Below the pieces are notes generated by a model, which did no database searches, was not told the origin of the DNA, and saw only the letters and a list, made by a program, of their open reading frames with translations. Shown one piece after another: positions 34,983 to 43,815 of a DNA stretch of 64,000 bases. Each line of letters opens with the position of its first letter. Position 1 is the first letter of the stretch. Both the position numbers and the translations under genes were made by a program. The stretch is from Carboxylicivirga taeanensis. Lineage in GTDB: Bacteria > Bacteroidota > Bacteroidia > Bacteroidales > Marinilabiliaceae. Location of the stretch: contig NZ_JBPUSJ010000012.1 in assembly GCF_051851475.1 (NCBI RefSeq), positions 1-64,000 of the forward strand, in the 5' to 3' direction.

Positions 34983-35681
34983 ATGAACACAAGTATTTAT
35001 GATCAATATCAGGAAAACAAACGCTTTGTGGCTGTTGACTGTGTTATTTTCGGCTACGAAGAAGAGCAACTTAAGTTGCTGGTTTTTGAACGTGATATTG
35101 AGCCGGCTAAAGGAGAATGGTCCTTGCTGGGCGGATGGGTACACACCAATGAATCAACTGAGGATGCTGCACGCCGCGTACTCAGGGAGTTGACAGGACT
35201 GGAAGATGTGTACCTTGAGCAGGTGCATACCTTTTCTGACCCTAACCGCGACCCGGGCGGCAGTGTAATAACCGTGGAGTATTATGCTTTGATAAAAATT
35301 GATGCGGAAGTGGCTGATCTGATTAAAGATTATGGAGCCAAGTGGTTTACACTGGAGGCCTTGCCCAAGCTTATTTTCGATCACGATTTATTAGTTGAAA
35401 AAGCCTTGGAGATGTTAAGGCTGCGTTCCAGCTACGAAATAATTGGCCGGAAACTCTTGCCCGAAAAGTTTACCATTACCAGGCTGCGTAACTTATACGA
35501 TCAGCTTTTTCAGCGACAATTTGATCCCGGTAACTTCCGAAAAAAAATATTATCGCTCAAAGTGTTGGAGCGGCTTGATGAGAAAGATATGTCGGACTCA
35601 CGAAAGGGAGCTTACTATTTTAAGTTCAAACCAAAGCAGGAGGCCGAATTCACCGATCCAATATTTAAACGTTCAATATAA
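34983..35681 (+). CDS. NUDIX-domain transcriptional regulator (NrtR/AraR-like)
   Basis: This 232-residue protein has an N-terminal NUDIX domain (about 12-140) and a C-terminal winged-helix domain (about 150-225, with LPEKFTITRLRNLYDQLF). The catalytic NUDIX box is degenerate: GWVHTNESTEDAARRVLRELTGL lacks the second Glu of the EE pair and the RE after Arg, so it probably binds a ligand without hydrolysing it, as in NrtR-type regulators; Bacteroides AraR is of this family. Twin palindromes overlap its promoter, and galT starts 26 bases after its stop. I infer an autoregulated repressor of the gal genes. Confidence 0.8.
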   Translation: MNTSIYDQYQENKRFVAVDCVIFGYEEEQLKLLVFERDIEPAKGEWSLLGGWVHTNESTEDAARRVLRELTGLEDVYLEQVHTFSDPNRDPGGSVITVEYYALIKIDAEVADLIKDYGAKWFTLEALPKLIFDHDLLVEKALEMLRLRSSYEIIGRKLLPEKFTITRLRNLYDQLFQRQFDPGNFRKKILSLKVLERLDEKDMSDSRKGAYYFKFKPKQEAEFTDPIFKRSI

Positions 35682-35707
35682 TACTACTAACTGCACTTTA
35701 TAAGATT

Positions 35708-36760
35708 ATGGAACAATTTGAATTTACTGAACATTCGCATCGCAGGTACAACCCATTAACTGGCGATTGGGTATTGGTATCACCTCACAGAACCAAGCGC
35801 CCCTGGCAGGGAAAAGTTGAAAAGCCAGCCATTGAAGAACGTCCGGCCTACGACGAGAAATGTTACCTGTGTCCCGGTAATGAGCGGGCTGGAGGTCTTC
35901 AAAATCCTGATTACAAGGATGTATTTGTTTTTCAGAATGACTTTAGTGCACTTGTGCCTGACATTCCTGAGGGGAAGTATACCAATGGCGACTTGTTCAG
36001 GGCTGAGAGCGAACGAGGTTTCTGTAAGGTCATTTGTTTCTCACCACGTCACGATTTAACCATTCCGGAGATGGAAGTGGCTGATATCCGCAAAGTAGTC
36101 GACTTGTGGAGTGAGGAGTACCGTTCTATTGGTGCCTTGGACTACATCAACCATGTTCAAATTTTTGAGAACAAAGGTGATACTATGGGGTGTAGCAACC
36201 CACATCCACATGGGCAAATTTGGGGGCAGTACTCAGTGCCGGTAGAGCCGGCCAAGGAGGCTACCATGCAGAAAGCCTATTACGATAAACATGGCAAAAC
36301 GCTTTTGGAAGATTACGTTGCCGATGAATTGAAGGCTGGTGAGCGCATTTTGGTTGAAAACGAGCATTTCGTGGCGTTGGTGCCTTTCTGGGCCACCTGG
36401 CCATTTGAGGCCATGATTGTTAGCAAACGAGCGGTAGCGAATATCGCGCAACTAACAGATGAAGAGCGCATAGCCCTGGCGGATGCCTATAAAAAACTGA
36501 CCGTTATGTACGATAACCTGTTTGAGGTGTCATTCCCATATTCGGCCGGTATTCATCAGGCGCCAACCGATGGTGTGGAGCATCCGGAGTGGCATTTACA
36601 TATGCATTTTTATCCGCCATTGCTGCGTTCGGCCACTGTTAAGAAATTTATGGTAGGTTACGAAATGATGGCCAATGCACAGCGTGATATTACAGCCGAA
36701 CAGGCCGCTCAGCGCTTACGCGATTTGCCAACAGTTCACTACAAAAAAAATAAACAATAA
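35708..36760 (+). CDS. galT: galactose-1-phosphate uridylyltransferase
   Basis: This 350-residue Leloir enzyme exchanges UDP-glucose and galactose-1-phosphate for UDP-galactose and glucose-1-phosphate. Zinc ligands are in CYLCPGN (Cys52, Cys55), and the catalytic NPHPHGQ holds the nucleophile His168. The second HIT-like domain ends with HPEWHLHMHFYPP. It sits between the NUDIX regulator and galK with gaps of 26 and 19 bases, so it is clearly in an operon. Confidence 0.95.
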   Translation: MEQFEFTEHSHRRYNPLTGDWVLVSPHRTKRPWQGKVEKPAIEERPAYDEKCYLCPGNERAGGLQNPDYKDVFVFQNDFSALVPDIPEGKYTNGDLFRAESERGFCKVICFSPRHDLTIPEMEVADIRKVVDLWSEEYRSIGALDYINHVQIFENKGDTMGCSNPHPHGQIWGQYSVPVEPAKEATMQKAYYDKHGKTLLEDYVADELKAGERILVENEHFVALVPFWATWPFEAMIVSKRAVANIAQLTDEERIALADAYKKLTVMYDNLFEVSFPYSAGIHQAPTDGVEHPEWHLHMHFYPPLLRSATVKKFMVGYEMMANAQRDITAEQAAQRLRDLPTVHYKKNKQ

Positions 36761-36779
36761 CACTTAATTCAGTATAGAG

Positions 36780-38054
36780 ATGCAAATAACAAGTTTAATT
36801 GAGAAAATCAACGGAGGAAATAATCCGTTTTTTAAAGAGTTATATGGAGCCGATGAGGCTGTGTTAAAAGCTCAGGCTGATCGTTATATTAAATACATCA
36901 ATGAGTTTAAAAGTATATATGGCAGCGATGATGTGATGCTTTTAAGTTCACCTGGTCGTACCGAAGTGGGCGGTAATCATACCGATCATCAGCTGGGTCG
37001 TGTTCTGGCCGGGGCTGTTAACCTCGATAACATTGCAGTAGCTGCTCCTAATGGCACTAACCAGGTGCGAATTACTTCAGTAGGTTTTGAGCCTTTTGAG
37101 GTGGACCTTAACGAGCTGGAGGTAACAGAGTTTAAGTTAACGCCGGGCAATATTGTTCGCACAATTGCAAAAGAAATTAAAGCTTTGGGCTTTGAAATAG
37201 CTGGTTTCGATGCGGTTATTCATGGCAGTGTGCCAGAGGGATCGGGCTTAAGCTCGTCGGCGTCTTTCGAGGTGTTGATTGGTGCTATTTTTAGCAACTT
37301 ATTTAATGATGGCAAATTAGATCCGGTTGATAATGCCAAGATTGGCCAGAAAGCCGAGCATGCCTGTAAAAAATTCTGTGGTTTGATGGATCAGACAGCC
37401 TGTGCAGTGGGTGGGTTTATTACCATCGACTTTGCTGATAAAGCAAACCCGGTAGTAAAGGCTTTGGATTTTGATTTTGCTAAAACTGGTTACTCATTGG
37501 TAATTACCAATACAGGAGGAAGTCATGGTGGGCTCGATGAAGAGTATAACGCGCTTCCGGGTGAGATGAAAGCGGTAGCAAAGGAGTTGGGACAAGAAGT
37601 ATTGCGTCCACTGTCGATGGAAGATGTGGTAAAAGGCATTCCGGCTATTCGCGAAAAAGTAGGGGACCGTGCTTTGTTACGTTCAATCCACTTTCAGGCC
37701 GATAACTCCCGGGTTGTTTATCAGGTGGAAGCTTTAGAGTCGGGTGATTTTAACAAGTTTCTGGAACTGGTTGTAGAATCGGGTTTTAGCTCATACATGT
37801 ACAATCAAAATATTTTTGTAGGTGGCGAAACGAAACATCAGAATGTAGCTTTAGCACTGGCCTTAAGTGAGTTGATACTGAAGGGTAAAGGAGCTTGGCG
37901 CGTGCATGGTGGCGGTTTTGCCGGTACTATTCAGGCTTTCGTACCTAATGATTTATTAGATGATTACATCTCAACACTGGAATTGGTATTTGGCAAAGGA
38001 AATTGTCATAAGTTATTTATTCGTTCCAAGGGTGCGGTTAAAGTAGACCTATAA
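36780..38054 (+). CDS. galK: galactokinase
   Basis: This 424-residue GHMP kinase phosphorylates galactose at C1. Motif 1 is PGRTEVGGNHTDHQ (58-71), the ATP-binding motif 2 is PEGSGLSSSASFE, and motif 3 is RVHGGGFAGTIQAF. Between it and galM is a 78-base gap with a GC-rich hairpin (GCACGGG.../...CCTGTGC, 38076-38092) that may lower galM expression. Confidence 0.95.
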   Translation: MQITSLIEKINGGNNPFFKELYGADEAVLKAQADRYIKYINEFKSIYGSDDVMLLSSPGRTEVGGNHTDHQLGRVLAGAVNLDNIAVAAPNGTNQVRITSVGFEPFEVDLNELEVTEFKLTPGNIVRTIAKEIKALGFEIAGFDAVIHGSVPEGSGLSSSASFEVLIGAIFSNLFNDGKLDPVDNAKIGQKAEHACKKFCGLMDQTACAVGGFITIDFADKANPVVKALDFDFAKTGYSLVITNTGGSHGGLDEEYNALPGEMKAVAKELGQEVLRPLSMEDVVKGIPAIREKVGDRALLRSIHFQADNSRVVYQVEALESGDFNKFLELVVESGFSSYMYNQNIFVGGETKHQNVALALALSELILKGKGAWRVHGGGFAGTIQAFVPNDLLDDYISTLELVFGKGNCHKLFIRSKGAVKVDL

Positions 38055-38132
38055 ATTGTTTAACATCCTGCATGGGCACGGGCTGCCTGTGCGGGGTGAT
38101 ACTAGCTACACCAATTTTTAAAAGAAAATACT

Positions 38133-39155
38133 ATGACTAACGCAGCAGACGTGTTTACACTAAAAAATAGCAAAGGGGTTGAAGTAACCTTTATTGCACG
38201 GGGAGGACAGATTACTTCCATCAAAGTTCCCAATGCCAAAGGTGAAGTAGCCGATGTGGTAATTGGTTATGATACGGTTGAAGAGGCGCTGGCAGGGGAT
38301 GCCTATTATGGGGCTATCTGCGGCCGTTATGCCAATCGCATTGTAAAGGGAGAGTTTGAGCTCAACGGACAATCTTACCAATTGGAAACCAACAATGGTC
38401 CCAATCATTTGCACGGTGGGACTGATGGTTTTAATCTGCGTACCTGGGAAGTTGAACAGGTGGAGTTGCCGCAGTTTGCGCAGGCCTGTCAACTAACTCT
38501 GGTAAGTCCCGATGGTGATCAGGGCTATCCAGGGGAGCTCACTACCATTGTTACCTATGGTTTAACAGAAGATAATGAGCTGGTAATAGAGTACGATGCA
38601 GTGGCTGATAAGGATACAATTATTAACCTAACATCTCATGCCTATTTCAACCTGGATGGGGCTGGTGCTGGTACTATTGCTGAGCATGAGCTAACTCTTA
38701 ATGCCGATAAGTTTACCCCAATTGATGGCGAAATAGGTACGGTTACTGGCGAAATTGCGGAGGTAAAAGATACATCAATGGATTTTACGGCTGCTAAAAA
38801 AATTAAAGAGGCTTTACAGGCTGATTGTCCGCAGGTGAAGCTGGTGGATGGCATCGATCATAACTTTGTGATCAATGGCTATGATGGTTCGCTGAAGTTG
38901 GCAGCGCGCCTCGAAAGTCCGTTATCGGGCCGATGCATGGAGGTGTATACCGATCAGCCAGGCGTGCAGGTGTATACTGCCAGTCATTTTGATGGTTCCG
39001 AAACAGGTAAGCAAGGGCGACCTATTGAAAAATGGGCCGGGTTAGCTTTGGAAACGCAAATTTTCCCAGATTCGCCCAATAAGGCACATTTTCCTGAAGC
39101 TACCTTAAAAGCTGAGGAGCATTACAGGCATACATGCGTGTATAAATTTATCTAA
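38133..39155 (+). CDS. galM: aldose 1-epimerase (mutarotase)
   Basis: This 340-residue enzyme interconverts the alpha and beta anomers of galactose and glucose before GalK acts. Substrate-binding residues appear in GRYANRIVKGEF, NHLHGGTDGFN, LTSHAYFNLDG (with catalytic His), IDHNFVI and the late LALETQIFPDSPNK (catalytic Glu). No signal peptide is present, so it is cytoplasmic. It is the last gene of the regulator-galTKM operon. Confidence 0.95.
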   Translation: MTNAADVFTLKNSKGVEVTFIARGGQITSIKVPNAKGEVADVVIGYDTVEEALAGDAYYGAICGRYANRIVKGEFELNGQSYQLETNNGPNHLHGGTDGFNLRTWEVEQVELPQFAQACQLTLVSPDGDQGYPGELTTIVTYGLTEDNELVIEYDAVADKDTIINLTSHAYFNLDGAGAGTIAEHELTLNADKFTPIDGEIGTVTGEIAEVKDTSMDFTAAKKIKEALQADCPQVKLVDGIDHNFVINGYDGSLKLAARLESPLSGRCMEVYTDQPGVQVYTASHFDGSETGKQGRPIEKWAGLALETQIFPDSPNKAHFPEATLKAEEHYRHTCVYKFI

Positions 39156-39494
39156 TTAATACTGCAGTAATTAAACACTTATGGCTCCTGGTTTTACGCA
39201 CCTGGCTTTTTCCTGGTCTTGATTACCAGCTGGTAAGATGCCGACTTGCGAGACCAATAGAAGCTGTAGGGTCTATATAATGATTCATGAGGTTGTCATC
39301 TACTTAGAATAGCGGGCAACCTCTTTTTTTAACACCTGGAATGGTGCTCATGTCAGGTCGCCTGCAGCTATGATGAGAGTGTATATGAGCGGACTTATTA
39401 AAAGTCAAGTGGCAAGAGCCGACTATATTGATTTAGATACCTCTTTTATATGCTTTAAAATTACTTTACCTTCGCGGGGTTAAAACAGGCAGTG
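39156..39494 (+). other. non-coding interval between galM and the TetR gene
   Basis: These bases hold a repeated CCTGG/CCAGG-rich stretch (about 39188-39235), a terminator-like hairpin (39289-39330) and a weak promoter for the TetR gene with TACCTTCG at 39467-39474. No gene or tRNA was recognised. Confidence 0.5.
39289..39330 (+). terminator. terminator downstream of galM
   Basis: GAGGTTG (39289-39295) pairs with CAACCTC (39317-39323) across a 21-base loop, followed by seven T. The distance of 130 bases from the galM stop suggests a long 3' region or a separate short transcript. Confidence 0.65.
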
Positions 39495-40064
39495 ATGAGT
39501 AAAAAGAAGGATATTTATAATGGAGCAATGGAACTATTTGTTGAAAAAGGTTTTGCAGCTTCAGTCAATGAGTTAATTGAGCGCATTGGTATCGCTAAAG
39601 GCACCCTGTATCATCACATTGCCAGTAAGGAGCAGTTAATTATCGACATTTACAAACAGCTGATGTTTGAGGTGGAAGAGCAGTGTGTAAATGTGCTTAC
39701 CGAGGATCAGAAAGAAAACACCAAACAGGTATTTAGTGGTATTGTAAGGTGGTTCATTGCTCATCCGGTTAAGTTTCACTACATCAATATCTTTGAGTCG
39801 AGTCCGTATATGAAGCTGCACTTCGAACTTGTTGAAGATACCAAGGAAGGCCCTCGTCGTTTTATTATGCAAAAGGTGAATATGGGTATATTAAAGGCTT
39901 ATAAAACAGATATGATTGCTTTCTTCGATTTTGCCTTTACCCGCGCTACAGCCAACTACTTCTTGAGCTTACCCAAGCCCCTAAAGAGTTTTTCCGAAGA
40001 GTTTGATGCGGCCTTCGATATGTATTGGGATGGGGTAGCTAATAAGCAGAGATCTTCTAAATAG
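39495..40064 (+). CDS. TetR/AcrR-family transcriptional regulator
   Basis: This 189-residue repressor has an N-terminal HTH (about 5-50: DIYNGAMELFVEKGFAASVNELIERIGIAKGTLYHHIASKEQLI). The C-terminal ligand domain is variable and gives no clue to the inducer. ATG 39495 overlaps an in-frame GTG at 39492 and is the better start. It stands alone between the gal operon and the TonB receptor cluster; which genes it controls cannot be read from sequence. Confidence 0.85.
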   Translation: MSKKKDIYNGAMELFVEKGFAASVNELIERIGIAKGTLYHHIASKEQLIIDIYKQLMFEVEEQCVNVLTEDQKENTKQVFSGIVRWFIAHPVKFHYINIFESSPYMKLHFELVEDTKEGPRRFIMQKVNMGILKAYKTDMIAFFDFAFTRATANYFLSLPKPLKSFSEEFDAAFDMYWDGVANKQRSSK

Positions 40065-40131
40065 CATTTTACTATTCATATTATTTGTTTGGTTACATAC
40101 CGAGCGCCATTTTGTTGATAACTTATTAAAA

Positions 40132-40231
40132 AATGTTAATTATTTCTGTGATTTTTTTTAGTCATTTATACAGAATTAACAGAATTTTAACATTTAGAAA
40201 ACCGACCCATTGGTCTAGTTTTTAATCTTTG
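40132..40231 (+). promoter_or_regulatory. TonB receptor promoter cassette A
   Basis: This 100-base block aligns without gaps to 47596-47695. Shared parts are AATGTTAATTA at the left end, the direct repeat CAGAATT-N2-CAGAATTTTAA (from 40171) and ATCTTTG at the right end (40225-40231), which probably is part of the -7 element. The 11-bp-phased pair TTAACA (40176-40181) and TTAACA (40187-40192) resembles a tandem response-regulator site such as a Pho box. Confidence 0.6.
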
Positions 40232-40281
40232 CATAGATAATATAATTAACAAAAATTGGCATACAGTAATTGATTACTAAC

Positions 40282-40341
40282 CAAACACATCACAATGAAA
40301 AAACATGTATTAACAGCGCTCTGCTGTTCTCTTATTATGTT
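40282..40341 (+). repeat. duplicated leader and signal-peptide block, copy A
   Basis: The 60 bases are identical to 47741-47800 except for one mismatch. The block includes 13 bases before the ATG and the first codons of the receptor (MKKHVLTALCCSL). The coding sequences diverge completely right after it. Confidence 0.85.
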
Positions 40342-42877
40342 GAATGTTACCGCAGTAATAGCCCAGTCGAAAGTTACTGGTAGTGTTATTGATGCTAGTA
40401 ACAAAGAACCACTAATAGGTGTTGCAGTTTACCTTGAGGCAGATAATAGTATTGGAACCGTAACCGCCTATGATGGGTCATTTGAAATTACTTTAAGTAA
40501 TGGAAAGCATAATCTACAATTTTCCTATTTGGGATTTGTAGATCAAACAAGAAGCCTAAATGTTAAAGGAGATACTGATTTAGGGGTAATTAAAATGGAG
40601 TCTTCGTCTTTAGGAATAACAGAGGTATCTGTTGTGGCATCTTTTGCGACTGACCGGAAAACACCAGTCGCTATTTCAAATTTACCAGCAACAGTAATTG
40701 AGGAAAAGCTTGGTAATCAAGAGTTCCCTGAAGTTCTGAAGTCTACGCCATCTGTTTATGCCACAAAAGGAGGAGGAGGTTTTGGAGATTCCAGGATTAA
40801 TATCAGAGGTTTTAATACCAGCAATATTGGGGTTTTAATAAATGGTATACCTGTAAATGATATGGAGAATGGGAGGGTTTACTTTTCTAATTGGGCAGGT
40901 TTATCAGATGTGACATCGGTAATGCAGGTGCAACGCGGATTAGGAGCTTCAAAATTAGCAATTTCTTCCGTTGGTGGTACAATGAATATCATCACAAAGA
41001 GTGCTGATGCAGAAAAAGGTGGCTCCTTTTATGCAGGTATGGGGAATGATGGTTATCAAAAGTTTAGCTTTAATGTGTCAACTGGGTTAATGGATAATGG
41101 CTGGGCAATTACTTTGCTTGGAGGTACCGTAGGAGGCGACGGTTATATAAATGGGACAAACTTCAGAGGTTATAACTATTTTGCCAACATCACCAAAGTT
41201 ATAAACGACAAACATCGTTTATCTTTACAAGCATTTGGAGCTCCTCAGTGGCATAATCAGCGAGGAAATAAACATTTAATTTCAACATTTGAAAACCAAA
41301 ATTCAAATTTACCATTCTCCAATTCAGCAGGATATAAATTTAACTCTGAGTATGGTATACGAGATGGAAAAATCTACGGCGGTGGGTATGGCTATAATTT
41401 CTATCACAAACCACAGGTGTCTTTAAATCATTATTGGACTATCGATAATAATACACAGTTAGCAACCTCTCTTTATGCGTCAATTTCTAGCGGTGGAGGA
41501 CGTCGTTTAAGAGGAGATAAAGCAACCGAGGTAGAGTACGATAGGAATAACCATAAGTTTAACAGTATGGAATGGCGTACTGGTGATGGCTTAATTAATT
41601 GGGACAAAATGATTGCGCATAATGCTAGTATTGGTGGACAATCTGACTTTGTAATTGGTAATGCCGTAAATAGCCATGAATGGTATGGTTTATTGTCAAC
41701 ATTAAATACCAAAGTTGATAATATTAACCTAACTTTTGGTGTTGATTCTCGCTACTATATTGGCCATCACTACGAAGAAGTTGATGATTTGCTTGGGGGG
41801 CAGTTTCATATAGATAATTCCAATATAAACCGACCAATAAACACACCTCTTAGAATTGGAGATAAGTATAGTTATAACAACGATATGCAGGTGCTTTGGA
41901 ACGGGTTATTCGCCCAGGGAGAAATGGAGTTTGATCGCTTTACGGCATTCTTGTCGGCTTCAGCTTCGGCACAAACTGTTCGCCGTATTGATTTCTTCCA
42001 ATATGAGGTTGGCAATCAGAAGTCAGATTGGGTCAACTTTATTTCATGGAGTATCAAAGGAGGAGCTAACTACAATATTAATGATAACCATAATGTTTTT
42101 GCTAACGCTGGATATTTTACAAGAGCTCCTTTTGTCAAATTTGTTTTTGATGGGTATACTAATGAATTAATCGATGATCCTAAATATGAGAAGGTGCTAA
42201 CGTTTGAAGCCGGATATGGGTACCGCTCAAGAAATTTGAATGTTAAACTTGGGCTTTATCGAACAGAGTGGAGAGACCAGGGACTCACTCAAAGTTTTCA
42301 AGGTCAGAGTTTCAGTCTTCTAGGGTTGAGTTCTCTCCATCAAGGTGTAGAGTTTGAGTTGACCTATAAGCCAACAAGAGAATTAACATTAAAGGCTATG
42401 GCTTCAGTGGGCGACTGGACCTATATTGATGATGTTTATTTCCAGGAGTTTGATGATGCAGGAAACTTCATTGGTGAGTATAATGCGTATGTTAAAGATG
42501 TTAATGTAGGTAATTCGGCCCAAACAACTGCAGCTCTGGGTATTGATTATCGCTTCTTTAATTCATTTAAGATTGGTGTTGATGGAAACTACTATGGGAG
42601 TAACTTCGCTGATTTTGATCCAACTAACAGAACTACGATTGCCAGTAGTGGGGTTAATGCCTGGCAATTACCAGATGTGTATTTATTTGACGTAAATGCC
42701 AGCTATAATTTTAAAATTAATGGATTAAAGTCGAGAATTTTCGGAAAAGTAACCAATATATTTGATACAGAATATATTGCTGATGCAGACGATGGCGTTG
42801 AGCATAACTGGCAAACATCACCTGTCTATTATGGCTTTGGGCGAACTTTTTCAATTGGAATGAAGGTTAACTTTTAA
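40295..42877 (+). CDS. TonB-dependent outer-membrane receptor
   Basis: This 860-residue receptor has a signal peptide (cleaved after VIAQ, residue 24), a CarboxypepD_reg-like domain (about 27-105; VTGSVIDASNKEPLIGVAVYLE), a plug (about 125-230; LPATVIEEKLGNQEFPEVLKSTPSVYATKGGGGFGDSRINIRGFNT) and a 22-strand barrel ending in Phe. It imports a substrate at the cost of TonB energy. There is no SusD partner; instead a different lipoprotein follows after 11 bases, then an endonuclease. Import of nucleic-acid breakdown products is inferred from the neighbours. Confidence 0.85.
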   Translation: MKKHVLTALCCSLIMLNVTAVIAQSKVTGSVIDASNKEPLIGVAVYLEADNSIGTVTAYDGSFEITLSNGKHNLQFSYLGFVDQTRSLNVKGDTDLGVIKMESSSLGITEVSVVASFATDRKTPVAISNLPATVIEEKLGNQEFPEVLKSTPSVYATKGGGGFGDSRINIRGFNTSNIGVLINGIPVNDMENGRVYFSNWAGLSDVTSVMQVQRGLGASKLAISSVGGTMNIITKSADAEKGGSFYAGMGNDGYQKFSFNVSTGLMDNGWAITLLGGTVGGDGYINGTNFRGYNYFANITKVINDKHRLSLQAFGAPQWHNQRGNKHLISTFENQNSNLPFSNSAGYKFNSEYGIRDGKIYGGGYGYNFYHKPQVSLNHYWTIDNNTQLATSLYASISSGGGRRLRGDKATEVEYDRNNHKFNSMEWRTGDGLINWDKMIAHNASIGGQSDFVIGNAVNSHEWYGLLSTLNTKVDNINLTFGVDSRYYIGHHYEEVDDLLGGQFHIDNSNINRPINTPLRIGDKYSYNNDMQVLWNGLFAQGEMEFDRFTAFLSASASAQTVRRIDFFQYEVGNQKSDWVNFISWSIKGGANYNINDNHNVFANAGYFTRAPFVKFVFDGYTNELIDDPKYEKVLTFEAGYGYRSRNLNVKLGLYRTEWRDQGLTQSFQGQSFSLLGLSSLHQGVEFELTYKPTRELTLKAMASVGDWTYIDDVYFQEFDDAGNFIGEYNAYVKDVNVGNSAQTTAALGIDYRFFNSFKIGVDGNYYGSNFADFDPTNRTTIASSGVNAWQLPDVYLFDVNASYNFKINGLKSRIFGKVTNIFDTEYIADADDGVEHNWQTSPVYYGFGRTFSIGMKVNF

Positions 42878-42888
42878 TACACTTAATC

Positions 42889-43809
42889 ATGAATTTTAGA
42901 ACACACTATATAATAATTGTCCTAATGGGGCTGCTGGCTATTGCTTGTGAACCGTTAGATGATATAAGAGACGAGTTGGATAATGCCTATTCTGGACCAC
43001 TAAGAAAGGATCTTAAATATGAGTTGAAACCCGCTGACTATTTAACGATTAGTAAAATGGCTAAGGAAGATGCTCAAACACCAAAAGAGCTGGAAATGGC
43101 GGAGCAAATTGCTGTAGACACAGTTCTATATCCAGGTATGTCAGTGAAGTATATTCCAAAGGTTATTGATGACGTTTTTAAAGGGTTTGGAATCAAATCT
43201 ATTTCCGAAGTTTCATTTAGAGCTTCCGAGTCCATAGGTGAAGAAGTTGTTGCTGTGTTAGAATACTATGAAATGCAGCCTGCTCGTTTTTGGAAATTCT
43301 CCCCTGTGATTGAAATTGACATGAATTCAGATAATGCTTTTTATCAATACATAACTGATTACGTTAAGGCCAGTGAAGAACTAGGCAAGTACTGGGAGGC
43401 GAGGTATTTACCATTTGGTCGAGACCTGTATTATGGGTCAACGGCTAAATATTACAATTTTGATCTTGTATTTCATAATAGAGCCAATAGTTCGAGGGAA
43501 ATGGAAGGAGAAGCTCAAATAGATCCTGTCCTTGCTGCTCTGTATGACGCAAATGACCTTGTAAAATTAGAAGAGGTGTTGATTGAGCGAGTAGTCGAAG
43601 CTATGAATGTAGTGTTGCAGCAGCATTATATGGAGTCTGGTGCAGAGATTCTATCCAATGGGGTAACAATAACCTATAAAGTTTTAGGAACCTGTCGATT
43701 TGATGATAGAAGTAACCAGATTATGACATGTAACTTTAACTGCATCAAGGCATCGCCAGAGCCACAGTTCGAACTATTATCTGGTCCCGTTTTCTCAGTG
43801 AAAAAATAA
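42889..43809 (+). CDS. lipoprotein of unknown function paired with the TonB receptor
   Basis: This 306-residue protein has a lipobox (LLAIAC, Cys20) and a soluble mixed alpha/beta body without a recognised domain. It is not a SusD: it lacks TPR helices and the usual length of about 500 residues. Gaps of 11 and 6 bases to its neighbours put it firmly in the operon. It may be a surface substrate-binding partner of the receptor. Base composition is visibly more AT-rich than in the flanking housekeeping genes. Confidence 0.6.
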   Translation: MNFRTHYIIIVLMGLLAIACEPLDDIRDELDNAYSGPLRKDLKYELKPADYLTISKMAKEDAQTPKELEMAEQIAVDTVLYPGMSVKYIPKVIDDVFKGFGIKSISEVSFRASESIGEEVVAVLEYYEMQPARFWKFSPVIEIDMNSDNAFYQYITDYVKASEELGKYWEARYLPFGRDLYYGSTAKYYNFDLVFHNRANSSREMEGEAQIDPVLAALYDANDLVKLEEVLIERVVEAMNVVLQQHYMESGAEILSNGVTITYKVLGTCRFDDRSNQIMTCNFNCIKASPEPQFELLSGPVFSVKK

Positions 43810-43815
43810 TCTGAT

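Noticed and set aside
39156..39494. tRNA or riboswitch after galM
   Set aside because: No cloverleaf or known aptamer pattern could be drawn; only a terminator-like hairpin is evident.
42889..43809. SusD homologue
   Set aside because: The protein is only 306 residues long and lacks TPR-like helices and SusD sequence features.
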